Below, piece by piece: positions 8,457 to 16,388 of a DNA stretch of 64,000 nucleotides; within the stretch, counting starts at the first letter, position 1, and every line of letters starts with the position of its first letter. The DNA comes from Streptomyces sp. CC0208. GTDB lineage: Bacteria > Actinomycetota > Actinomycetes > Streptomycetales > Streptomycetaceae. The notes under the pieces were generated by a model that did no database searches, was not told where the DNA came from, and was given only the letters and a program-made list of their open reading frames with translations. Location: NCBI RefSeq assembly GCF_003443735.1, contig NZ_CP031969.1, forward strand, positions 5,208,001 to 5,272,000. Direction: 5' to 3'. The position numbers and the translations under genes are program-made.

Positions 8457-9029
8457 TCAGCCGCCGGTCGCCGTTGGGTCGACGATGCGTACGCCGAAGT
8501 GGGCGCTGAGGGCGGTGCAGGCGCGGCAGGGGGCGGCGAAGCTGCCGTGCAGCGGGTCACCGTCCTCGCGGATGCGGCGGGCGGTGAGTTTGGCCTGCTT
8601 GAGGGCGCGGCGGGCCTCGCCGTTGGTCATCGGTTTGCGGGCGGCGCGCTTGCTGCGGGCGGCGTCGGCGGCGGCGATGTGTCGCGATATGAGCATGGTC
8701 TCGGCGCAGCGGCCGGTGAAGCGGTCGCGCCGGTCGCTGCCGAGGGTGTCGAGGAAGTCCTGGACGAGCGGGTGCAGCGGCGGGGCCTGGTCGCCGCGGG
8801 CGGCGGTGGAGGTGAGGGTGGCGCCGCGCACGGAGAGGGCGGCGGCGACGGTGGGCAGTATGCCGTCGCGGCGGTGGCGGAGGGTGGGCGCGTGGGGTCT
8901 CTCGGCGCTGCTCCAGCCGATGCGGGGATCGCCGTTGACGCCGGTGTGCGGGCTGCCGCTGGTGCCGGTCGTCGTGCCCGTGTGCGGCCCTGTCTGCGGT
9001 CCCGTCTGCGTCGTGTTCATGATCGTCAT
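8457..9029 (-). CDS. YwqJ-like nucleotide/nucleic-acid deaminase domain protein
   Basis: A protein of about 190 residues. Residues 1-35 are Thr/Gly-rich (TG repeats) and low complexity. The rest resembles YwqJ-type deaminases of polymorphic toxin systems: the zinc/catalytic motif CAE at 108-110 (in GRCAETMLI) and PCRAC at 167-171, in the order and spacing of the cytidine-deaminase fold. Conserved basic helices lie between. No signal peptide is visible. It is likely cotranscribed with the downstream SUKH-3 gene and divergent from the WHH-nuclease gene. ATGs at 9029 and 9020 both fit the GGGAGGGG ribosome site. Whether it is an active effector or a domesticated enzyme cannot be told. Confidence 0.72.
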   Translation of the reverse strand: MTIMNTTQTGPQTGPHTGTTTGTSGSPHTGVNGDPRIGWSSAERPHAPTLRHRRDGILPTVAAALSVRGATLTSTAARGDQAPPLHPLVQDFLDTLGSDRRDRFTGRCAETMLISRHIAAADAARSKRAARKPMTNGEARRALKQAKLTARRIREDGDPLHGSFAAPCRACTALSAHFGVRIVDPTATGG

Positions 9030-9124
9030 CCCCTCCCGAGCATCCCCCCGGAGGTCACAGACTGCCAAATGGCGTGGCTGGTGCGGAAGCTGGGGCGGTG
9101 CGACACGCCCGTGTTCGGTAACTC

Positions 9125-9142
9125 CGTCACGGTGGGGTGACG
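9125..9142. promoter_or_regulatory. Inverted repeat in the divergent control region
   Basis: CGTCAC, six bases, GTGACG forms a perfect 6-bp inverted repeat. It lies in the 325-base gap between the divergent deaminase/SUKH-3 and WHH/SUKH-4 operons and is a candidate operator. Nothing else in the gap (9030-9354) is recognised. Confidence 0.35.
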
Positions 9143-9354
9143 GCTGGTCACGGAAGCGGACAGGGCCTGGCCGGTGCCCGGTGACCGGTGTCGTCGTACC
9201 GCATAGGCTGTCGGCACCGCGATCCAAGTGGTCGCCGCGATGCGCGCGGTTGACGCGTGGAGACGGACGAGACAGTCGATACGGCGCGTGGTGGCCCTGC
9301 TTTGCCCAAGGGGTCGCCGCGGGTCGTACCAGAGCGCCGCAGGGGGCTTTCGCC

Positions 9355-10350
9355 ATGACGACAGGTCGGCTCGGGCAACAAGCCGCGCCGCCGAACGCGG
9401 CCTATGCCGGGCAGGTCGTGCATTTCCCGGATCCGGTCCGGGCCGCGCGTCATCCCAGAGGGGTACGGGTGGACGAGCGTGGCTACCCCGACTTCTCGCC
9501 CTACGCGCGTGCCGCCGCGGAGATCGCCGAGCCGCCGGAGGGTTTCGGGGTCGACGAACTGCGGCTGACGGACTACGTGTCCGCGAACGCGGCGCTCGCG
9601 GCGACCGGTCACGAGCTGTGGGACACGGTGCCGGCGGTGGCGACCCCGCACGGCTGGACCTGGCACCACGTGGCGGCCTCGCGGCGCCTGGAACTGATCC
9701 CGGTCGAGGTGAAGGCCCTGCTGCGGCACCACGGCGGGATCGCGACGACACGTGTCGACCAGAGCAAGCGCGGGACGCGGCCGTTGCAGGAGACGCGTCC
9801 GGCGCACTTCGGGCTGCCGAAGTCGTCGGTGGCGGTGACGGAGTCGCAGGTGCAGGGGGTCGAGGAGGATCTCGGGTACCGGCTGCCGGGCGCGTACCGG
9901 TCCTTCCTGAAGGCGGCGGGCGGCTCGGCACCGGTGGGGGCCGCGCTGGACGCGGAGTTGGGACTCCTCGTCGACCAGCCGTTCTTCACGGTGCGTGACG
10001 AGGCGGCGGTCAACGACCTCGTGTACGTCAACAAGTGCCTGCGCGACCATCTGACGAAGGACTACCTCGGTGTGGGCTTCGTCCAGGGCGGTCTGCTGGC
10101 CGTGAAGGTGAAGGGCGAGGGCATCGGTTCGGTCTGGTTCTGCGCCTACGACGACGCACGCGACGTCGACCCTGCGATGCCGCCCGCCGAGCGCGTGGAG
10201 CGGCTGTTGCTGCCCTGCGGTGCGGACTTCGACGTGTTCCTGTCCCGACTGGCCGGTAATCCGCCGGAGTTGGAGACGGTGGCGAACCTGATGGTGGACG
10301 GCGGGTTCGCCCGTTCCGTTCCCGTGTCTTCTTCCGTGTCGGGGGAGTGA
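9355..10350 (+). CDS. WHH-type HNH nuclease domain fused to SMI1/KNR4 (SUKH) domain
   Basis: A 331-residue fusion. The N-terminal third contains FPDPVRAARHPRGVRVDERGYPDF followed by the WHH signature GWTWHHVAASRRLELIP (W103-H104-H105) and a second HH at 125-126, as in HNH/Endo VII WHH nucleases. Residues from about 160 to the end form an SMI1/KNR4 domain (VEEDLGYRLPGAYRSFLKAAGG ... GVGFVQGGLLAVK). Toxin and immunity folds are thus joined in one chain. The ATG at 9355 follows AGGGGG. It is nine bases upstream of the next gene, so an operon is likely. Activity is not demonstrable from sequence alone. Confidence 0.78.
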   Translation: MTTGRLGQQAAPPNAAYAGQVVHFPDPVRAARHPRGVRVDERGYPDFSPYARAAAEIAEPPEGFGVDELRLTDYVSANAALAATGHELWDTVPAVATPHGWTWHHVAASRRLELIPVEVKALLRHHGGIATTRVDQSKRGTRPLQETRPAHFGLPKSSVAVTESQVQGVEEDLGYRLPGAYRSFLKAAGGSAPVGAALDAELGLLVDQPFFTVRDEAAVNDLVYVNKCLRDHLTKDYLGVGFVQGGLLAVKVKGEGIGSVWFCAYDDARDVDPAMPPAERVERLLLPCGADFDVFLSRLAGNPPELETVANLMVDGGFARSVPVSSSVSGE

Positions 10351-10359
10351 GCTTCAGCG

Positions 10360-12789
10360 ATGGTGACGTTCGCGCAGGCGCAGGAGCGCGCGGAAGAGTG
10401 GATCAACGGGGATGTGCCGTCGTACCAGCATCGTGAGGTGCGGGTGCGGGAGTTCGACCTCGGGTTCGTGGTGTGGGCCGAGGACCGTGCGGAGGGGCCG
10501 CGTTCGGACGGGGGCGCGCAGCGGCTGGTGATCGCCCGGGACAGCGGGGAGGCCACGCTGTGGCCCTCGTTGCCGGTGGGCGAGGTCATTCGCCGGTACG
10601 AGGAGGAGTACGGGCGGGAGGACGGGGCCGGGGACGCGGGAGCGGCAGCGGGCGGTGCGGCCGCGTCCCGGGTCGATCTGAACCAGACGTCGTTCCTTCT
10701 GACACCGCCGGAGTGGTTGCAGGACGCGGCGGACAAGTTGGGGATCGCCGGGGCGGGTGCCGCGCCTGGCGTGCCCGCGAGGCCGTGGACCGGGACCGAC
10801 ACCAACGGGGGTGAGGACCTTTCCGTGGCGTTGCCGGACACGGTGTTCTCGGCGCCGGTGAACGACGGGGACGGCGCGGGGGAGGCGGCGGGGGTTTCGT
10901 CGGCATCGTCGGCCTCGGAGATCGTGGAGGTGTCGGAGGCCTCGGAGATCGCTGAGGTGTCGGAGCCCTTGGACTCCAGGACTGCACGGATTTCGAGGGG
11001 CGGCGGGTCGTCGTCGGGGGTGCGTGAGGAGGAGGGGGCGCCGGGGGGTGCGCCGTCTGGTGGGTCTTCGTACGGGTATCCGCAGGCTCCGGGGCCGGCT
11101 GCTTCGCCTACTCCGCCTCCGCCGGGCGGCTCTTCGTACGGGTATCCGCAGGGACCCGGTGGTTCCGGGGCGGGGGTGTCCGGGGCCCCTGCTGCTCCCA
11201 GGCCCGCGCCGAGCGCCGGGGACATCGCCGATGTCGCCACCAGCCGGTTGGCGCCTCCGTCGCGGGGGGCGCAGGCCGGGGGTTCGACCCCGCCGCCTCC
11301 GCCCGGTCCCCCAGGGGTGCCCGGTGCGCAGCCCGGGGGTGCGACTCCGCCGCCCGTTCCCGGGGCGCCGGGGGGCGGGTACGTGCCCACCCAGTTCGTG
11401 TCGGCGCCTGGTGTCGAGGGTCCCTCGTCGGGTGGGTCCGGATTTCCGGGTGCTCCCGGTGCCCCGGGAGGGCCTGGCGCGTCTCAGTTCCCCGGCGCGC
11501 CGCAGCCTCCCGGTCCTCCGGGTCCTTCCGGTCCCCCCGGGCTTCCCCGGACCGCGCCAGGAGCCGTGCATCACGCGGAAACCGTGTTGTCACCGCCTCC
11601 GGGGGGCGGCCCCGGCATGCCCCCGCCGCCGCAAGCCCCCGGAGCCGCTCCGGGCGCTCCGCAGCCGATGGCGCCCGGCACGATGCCGCCCCCGCCTCCC
11701 GGTGCCGTACCCTCCCCCGGTCCGGTGCCGCAGGGACAGCCGATGCCGGGGCACCCCGCGCAAGCGCACCCCGCCCCCGGTCCGCCCCCGGCCTACGGCT
11801 ACCCCCAGCAGTCGCAGCCCACTGTCGGGCCCGGGTACCAGGCCGTGCTTCGGTACCGGGCGCAGGACGGGTCGGAGCAGCAGCTGATCCGGCGGTCGGC
11901 GCCCGGGACGCCGCACCCGGAGTGGCAGATCTTCCACGAGCTGCGCGGCATGAACGTACCCCCGGACCAAGTGCTGGAGCTCCACACCGAGTTGGAGTCC
12001 TGTGAGCTGCCGGGGGCGTACTGCGCGCGGATGATCCGGGAGCAGTGGCCGCAGGCGCGGATCGCGAGCATCGCCCCGTACGGCACGGATCACGCGAGCC
12101 GGCAGCAGGGCATGCAGCAACTGCTGGCACACCAGGGCGAGTTGCACCAGGTGGCCGACGGCCCGGCGCGCCCGGCACCGGTACGCGCCCCCCTGCCGCC
12201 GGTCCAGGCCGCGCCGCCGATCCCGCCGGAGGGTGTGGCGCAGGAGCTGGTCGGGGCCTTCGGTCCGGGGATCTTCCGGTTCGAGCAGGTCGCGGTGGAC
12301 CGCCAGGGCGTGCCGCCGGTCGTCGCGCACTCGCTGGTCGTGGCCGGGCTGCCGTTCGACATGGGCCCGTTCTTCTGGGCGCAGGCCCAGCCGGGGCGGC
12401 CGGTGCCGACGCTGGCCGAGCTGGCCGCCGAGCGCGGGGTGCAGCCGGCCTCCGACGCGGGCTCGTACCTCGTCATGGGCAGCGACTTCGGCAAGGCGGT
12501 CTGCGTGCAGTACGGCACGGCGAACATCGTCGCCGTACCCGTGGAGGCCGGGCCGGGCGGTGCGCCCGTACCGCCGCAGTTCGTGAACACGGGGCTGCCC
12601 GAGTTCCAGCGCTGCCTGGCGCTGCTCGGCCGGATGTGGCGGCTCCGCTTCGGCCTGAACCAGGAGCAGGCGGGCCGCTGGACCGTCGACTTCCAGGCCC
12701 AGCTGGCCTCGCTGGACCCGGCGGCGCTGGGCTCGCCGGAGAGCTGGTGGTCGGTGCTGCTCGAACAGATGTGGGATGGGCTGCTGTGA
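10360..12789 (+). CDS. Imm35/YrhB-like domain - Pro-rich linker - deaminase domain - SUKH-4 fusion
   Basis: An 809-residue mosaic. Residues 1-85 resemble the YrhB/Imm35 immunity fold (AQERAEEWINGDVP, GEVIRRYEEEYG). Residues from about 90 to 480 are a long Pro/Gly/Ser-rich disordered linker with repeated SSYGYPQ motifs. Residues from about 481 to 620 carry a nucleic-acid/nucleotide deaminase-type motif set: HTE at 542-544 and PGAYC at 551-555. Residues from about 627 resemble SUKH-4 (FGPGIFRFEQVAVDRQG, GSYLVMGSDFG, WSVLLEQMWDG). The protein therefore appears to combine two immunity folds with a toxin-like enzyme. A rho-independent terminator follows, so it is last in its operon. Confidence 0.75.
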   Translation: MVTFAQAQERAEEWINGDVPSYQHREVRVREFDLGFVVWAEDRAEGPRSDGGAQRLVIARDSGEATLWPSLPVGEVIRRYEEEYGREDGAGDAGAAAGGAAASRVDLNQTSFLLTPPEWLQDAADKLGIAGAGAAPGVPARPWTGTDTNGGEDLSVALPDTVFSAPVNDGDGAGEAAGVSSASSASEIVEVSEASEIAEVSEPLDSRTARISRGGGSSSGVREEEGAPGGAPSGGSSYGYPQAPGPAASPTPPPPGGSSYGYPQGPGGSGAGVSGAPAAPRPAPSAGDIADVATSRLAPPSRGAQAGGSTPPPPPGPPGVPGAQPGGATPPPVPGAPGGGYVPTQFVSAPGVEGPSSGGSGFPGAPGAPGGPGASQFPGAPQPPGPPGPSGPPGLPRTAPGAVHHAETVLSPPPGGGPGMPPPPQAPGAAPGAPQPMAPGTMPPPPPGAVPSPGPVPQGQPMPGHPAQAHPAPGPPPAYGYPQQSQPTVGPGYQAVLRYRAQDGSEQQLIRRSAPGTPHPEWQIFHELRGMNVPPDQVLELHTELESCELPGAYCARMIREQWPQARIASIAPYGTDHASRQQGMQQLLAHQGELHQVADGPARPAPVRAPLPPVQAAPPIPPEGVAQELVGAFGPGIFRFEQVAVDRQGVPPVVAHSLVVAGLPFDMGPFFWAQAQPGRPVPTLAELAAERGVQPASDAGSYLVMGSDFGKAVCVQYGTANIVAVPVEAGPGGAPVPPQFVNTGLPEFQRCLALLGRMWRLRFGLNQEQAGRWTVDFQAQLASLDPAALGSPESWWSVLLEQMWDGLL

Positions 12790-12822
12790 CGCCCCGCCGC
12801 CGCTGACCCACTCGCGCGGGGA

Positions 12823-12861
12823 GGGCCGGACCCGGTCATGTGACCGGGTCCGGCCCTTTTT
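12823..12861 (+). terminator. Intrinsic terminator after the SUKH-4 fusion gene
   Basis: A 16-bp stem (arms 12823-12838 and 12841-12856, GGGCCGGACCCGGTCA and its complement) is followed by TTTTT at 12857-12861. A textbook rho-independent terminator. Confidence 0.92.
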
Positions 12862-12954
12862 GCATCTCCTCGATCATGTGACGATCCGTGATGACCGTCG
12901 TCGGTGTGCGGAGTGTCGCGTTATGAACATTTCCGTCCGATACATCAAGATGTG

Positions 12955-12974
12955 CGCGAAATCATCATTTCGCG
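12955..12974. promoter_or_regulatory. Perfect inverted repeat upstream of the coiled-coil gene
   Basis: CGCGAAAT, CATC, ATTTCGCG forms an 8-bp perfect inverted repeat 34 bases before the ATG at 13009, in a relatively AT-rich leader. It could be an operator or an mRNA hairpin. Confidence 0.4.
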
Positions 12975-13008
12975 TCCGTTCGTGTTGTCGGCGGAGAGGA
13001 ATTCCAGG

Positions 13009-13896
13009 ATGAGCAGCGCACCGGTGTCGCCCCCGGGGTTCGTGGCCGTACGGGGGCGCGGCTACCGCCCCGAACAGGTCGACGCGTACGCCGCCGCCCT
13101 GTCCCGGGACCGTGACGCCGCCTGGGAACGGGCCGCCCGGCTCACCGTGCTCGCCAGGGAGATGGAGGCCGAGGCGGTAGAGCTGAGGGAGGTCGTGTCC
13201 ACGCTGGTCCCGCAGGCGTACGAGACCCTCGGCGAGGGCGCGCGACGGCTCTTCGAGCTGGGTCAGGAGGAGGCCGAGGCCGTCCGGGAGAGGGCGCGGC
13301 AGGAGGCGCAGCGCCTAGCGGACGAGGCGCGGGCGCACGCCGACGGCGTACGGGATGCCGCACAGGCGTACGCCGACTCTGTGCGCGCCGCGTCCGACGA
13401 GCACGCCCGTCAGCGGCTGCTCGTCGCGCGCGCCGCGGCCGACGAGATCCGTGTCACCGCCCGGCGTGAGGTGAAGGCGGGGCGCGGGGAGGCTCTTGTC
13501 GCGCTGCGTGACGTACGCCAGCGCACCATCGCGATGCTCGCCGAGCAGGCCAGGGAGCATGCGGAGCGGTGGGCCGAGGTGGAGCAGGCCGACGAGAAGC
13601 GGGCGGCCGAGGCGGACGCGCGGGTCGGCGAGCGGGTGGCGCGGGCGCAGGCGGCACTGTCGGAGGCGAAGCGGGGGTTCGCCGAGGCGGAGGCGTCGGT
13701 GGAGCAGTGCGAGGAGGACGCACGCGTGCGTGCGGCGGAGATCCTCGCAAAGGCGCGGGCCGAGGAGGAGCGGATCGCCGAGGAGACGGAGCGGGTGCTG
13801 CGCAAGCACGCGGAGCACCGGGACGAGGTGCAGGCCCAGATGGACCACGTACGCAGCAGCCTGACGGCACTCACGGGGACAGCGGCGACGGAGTGA
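13009..13896 (+). CDS. DivIVA/Scy-like coiled-coil protein
   Basis: A 295-residue protein. The N-terminus VRGRGYRPEQVDAYAAALSRDRDAAWERAARL matches the DivIVA-type lipid-binding/polar domain form (G-Y-x-x-x-Q-V-D-A-Y). The remaining roughly 230 residues are an almost continuous Ala/Glu/Arg coiled coil. In Streptomyces, relatives of this kind (Scy, FilP and proteins misnamed cellulose-binding) organise polar growth and the cytoskeleton. The ATG at 13009 has GAGAGGA eight bases upstream, replacing a longer frame start at 12904. It is monocistronic and bounded by a terminator upstream. The exact role cannot be stated. Confidence 0.8.
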   Translation: MSSAPVSPPGFVAVRGRGYRPEQVDAYAAALSRDRDAAWERAARLTVLAREMEAEAVELREVVSTLVPQAYETLGEGARRLFELGQEEAEAVRERARQEAQRLADEARAHADGVRDAAQAYADSVRAASDEHARQRLLVARAAADEIRVTARREVKAGRGEALVALRDVRQRTIAMLAEQAREHAERWAEVEQADEKRAAEADARVGERVARAQAALSEAKRGFAEAEASVEQCEEDARVRAAEILAKARAEEERIAEETERVLRKHAEHRDEVQAQMDHVRSSLTALTGTAATE

Positions 13897-14004
13897 CAGC
13901 CGGGTCGACCAGGCCGGGAGGCCGGGACGGCCGGGACGTCGGGCGGGGCAGCCGGAGCAGCGGCTCAGGCCTGACGCCGCCCGCCTGCACCCACCCAGGG
14001 GCGC

Positions 14005-14051
14005 GGGGCTGTGTCGATATGCGGCTCCGCCGAGTGAGCGCGACCAGCCCC
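14005..14051. repeat. Dispersed Streptomyces intergenic palindrome
   Basis: GGGGCTG (14005-14011) pairs with CAGCCCC (14045-14051), and GTCG/CGAC forms an inner helix around a loop containing ATATGCGGCTCCGCC. I recall very similar elements between genes in many Streptomyces genomes. It sits between convergent genes and could act as a terminator. Confidence 0.5.
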
Positions 14052-14057
14052 CACCAC

Positions 14058-14145
14058 CCCGCACCCGACAGACGAGCCCGGCTCACCCCCACCCCCACCG
14101 ACCCGCACCCGACAGGGCCCCCGGCTCACCCCCTCCGCACGGCCC
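14058..14145. repeat. Two tandem copies of a ~44-bp C-rich repeat
   Basis: CCCGCACCCGACAG followed by a GGCTCACCCCC segment occurs at 14058 and again at 14102, a period of 44 bases. The second copy runs into the 3' end of the symporter gene. Confidence 0.55.
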
Positions 14146-15733
14146 CCGCCAGAATCCACCCCTCGACCGCCTCGTACTGCTTGCGCTGTTCCTCCGCCTT
14201 GTGCCGCCCCGAGACCACCGTCCCCAGCCATCCGAACAGGAAGCCCGCCGGAATGGACACCAGGCCGGTCGTGGTGAACGGCAGCCAGTTGAAGTCGGCC
14301 TCGGGGAAGGCGGACACGGGTGACCCGGAGACGAGGTTCGTCCCCGGCATGAGCGCCAGGACCGTGAGCGTGCCACCGATCAGAGTGCAGAGCAGGCCCG
14401 TTCGGGTGTAGCGCCGCCAGAAGAGGGTGTAGACGAGCGCGGGGGCCAGTGCGGACGCGCCGACGCAGAAGGACAGGATCACCAGCGGCTGAAGGCTGCG
14501 GTGCTGGATCAGCGTCGCGAGGAAGATCGTGGGGAGGCCGACCGCCAGCGCGGACACCCGGGCCAGCAGGATCTCGCGCTGCGGCGGCATCGACGGCGTC
14601 CGGGCGGCGAACACGTCGTGGGCGAGGGAGTTGGCGCAGGCGAGGATCATGCCGGCGACGGAGGCGAGCAGGGTGAGGAAGAGCGCCGTGGTGACCGTGG
14701 TGAAGAGAAACGTCTCACCGGTCGACACGTCGGGCCCGAACACCGCCCGGGAGCCCAGCAGATACGCCGTGTTGCCCTGCGGATCCGCCTCCGCGATCAC
14801 CGTCCGCCCGATCATCGCCGTCGCCCCTACCCCGACGACCGTGATGACCAGGACGAACACGGCCACCGCCGACACCGCCCAGGACATCGAACGCCGTACC
14901 TGACGGGCGCTGGACGCGGTGTACATGCGCATGGTGACGTGCGGCAGACAGGCCCCGCCGATGACGACCGCGAGCTGCGAGGTGATCATGTCGACGCGTG
15001 GATACGGCCCGCCCGCGAACTCCAGCCCGGACTGCAGGAAGTCGGGCCCCACCCCGCTCTGCCGGGCCGCCGTGTCGAACAGTGCCGCCGGGTTCCAGTC
15101 GAACCGGTTCATGACCAGTACGGCGACCACGGCGCCGGATCCGAGGAGCATGACGATCTTCAGGATCTGGATGAGGGCGGTGCCCTTCATGCCGCCGATG
15201 GCCGCGTAGCTGATCATCAGGATGCCCAGGCCGATGATGAACCCCGTCTTCAGGGAGTCGCCGGAGAACCCGAGGATGAACGCCAGCAGTTGGCCGGCGC
15301 CGGCGAGCTGCACCAGCATCAGCGGGAGCAGTGCGGCGAGGGTGACCAGGCACGCGGCGACGCGCACCCCACGTCCCGGCATCCGGCGTGCGAGCGCGTC
15401 GCCCATGGTGAAGCGGCCCGCGTTGCGCAGGGGTTCGGCCAGCAGGAACATCAGCAGCATCAGCGACAGGACCGTGCTCAGCGCGAGGACGATGCCGTCG
15501 TAGCCGCACAGGGCGATGACCCCGCCCGTGCCGAGCACGGTCGCGGCGGAGATGTAGTCGCCCGCGATGGCGAGGCCGTTGCGCAGGGCGGACAGGGAGC
15601 TGTAGCCGGTGTAGAACTCGTCGAGGTCGTCGCCGTCCGGGCCGGTCATCACGCACAGCAGGAGGGTGACGGTGGCGACGGCGGAGAACGCCACCAGGCT
15701 CATCGCCTGCGCGGAGTCGCTGAAGCCGGTCAT
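14126..15733 (-). CDS. Sodium:solute symporter (acetate/ActP-like)
   Basis: A 535-residue polytopic membrane protein of the SSS family with about 13 hydrophobic helices. Visible family features are the N-terminal DDLDEFYTGYSSLSALRNGLAIAGDYISAAT block, GGMKGTALIQILKIVMLL and GGACLPHVTMRMYTASS. The strongest resemblance is to cation/acetate symporters (ActP). The upstream DUF485 gene overlaps its start by ATGA, a pairing typical of acetate or carboxylate uptake systems. The substrate is inferred from the family. The C-terminus ends in a charged cytoplasmic tail. Confidence 0.9.
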   Translation of the reverse strand: MTGFSDSAQAMSLVAFSAVATVTLLLCVMTGPDGDDLDEFYTGYSSLSALRNGLAIAGDYISAATVLGTGGVIALCGYDGIVLALSTVLSLMLLMFLLAEPLRNAGRFTMGDALARRMPGRGVRVAACLVTLAALLPLMLVQLAGAGQLLAFILGFSGDSLKTGFIIGLGILMISYAAIGGMKGTALIQILKIVMLLGSGAVVAVLVMNRFDWNPAALFDTAARQSGVGPDFLQSGLEFAGGPYPRVDMITSQLAVVIGGACLPHVTMRMYTASSARQVRRSMSWAVSAVAVFVLVITVVGVGATAMIGRTVIAEADPQGNTAYLLGSRAVFGPDVSTGETFLFTTVTTALFLTLLASVAGMILACANSLAHDVFAARTPSMPPQREILLARVSALAVGLPTIFLATLIQHRSLQPLVILSFCVGASALAPALVYTLFWRRYTRTGLLCTLIGGTLTVLALMPGTNLVSGSPVSAFPEADFNWLPFTTTGLVSIPAGFLFGWLGTVVSGRHKAEEQRKQYEAVEGWILAGAVRRG

Positions 15734-16137
15734 CGGGCCGCCGCCTCTCGCCTGGCGTCCACCTCGGACTGCTTGCGGATGCGGTCCGCGAGCGGGTCGA
15801 CGTAGCGGCGCGCGGTGTGCTCGTACACGGCGATCGCCAGCCAGGTGACGGGCAGTTGGAGCAGGGCGAGGACCAGTCCGGTGGGCAGTCCGTCGGTGAG
15901 GCTGCTCGCCATGAAGGAGGGCGCGCACGCGGACAGCACGAGGAAGAACGTGAAGTAGCCGAGCGCGGTGAGCGTGGCGGTGCGCCGCTGCCAGCGGTAG
16001 GCGCTGCGCAGGATCCGCAGGTCGCTGTGGTGGCCGAGCGGGGAGCGGTGGCGCGAGGGGTGCGGGGCCGGTGCGGGCGGTGGGGCGGGGGGCTGCCAGG
16101 GGTAGGTGGGGTACGGCTGTGACGGGTCGCGGGACAT
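15730..16137 (-). CDS. DUF485 membrane protein, symporter partner
   Basis: A 135-residue protein. Its first 35 residues are Pro-rich (YPTYPWQPPAPPPAPAP), unusual for the small DUF485 family (YjcH-like). Two transmembrane helices follow (near residues 59-78 and 86-104) with conserved RSAYRWQRRTATLTALGYFTFFLVL and YEHTARRYVDPLADRIR. The stop overlaps the symporter start by four bases (ATGA), indicating translational coupling. AAGGAG precedes the ATG. DUF485 proteins regularly accompany acetate-type symporters; the mechanism is not known. Confidence 0.88.
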   Translation of the reverse strand: MSRDPSQPYPTYPWQPPAPPPAPAPHPSRHRSPLGHHSDLRILRSAYRWQRRTATLTALGYFTFFLVLSACAPSFMASSLTDGLPTGLVLALLQLPVTWLAIAVYEHTARRYVDPLADRIRKQSEVDARREAAAR

Positions 16138-16388
16138 CCCGTGCTCCTTGCGTGGCTCGGGCCCGGCGCGGCGGACCGCAGGGAGTTCTGGGGGGTGGAG
16201 GGGGAGCGGAGCCCCGCACGTTACTCGGCGGTTCGTAGTTGCACAGCCCTTTCGACAAACTGATCGGTCGGTATGCGCTTACTTCGCTGACCTGCGGTGT
16301 TACCCCGGTTAACTCAGACTTTTGGGCCTGGCGCAGTGTGCTCGGCCCCTTACGCGGGGTGCTGGAAGGTGCCGGGCGGACGGTCCGG

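Noticed and set aside
12904..13008. Extended start of the coiled-coil gene at 12904
   Set aside because: The extension has atypical codons and contains the palindrome; GAGAGGA before 13009 marks the real start.
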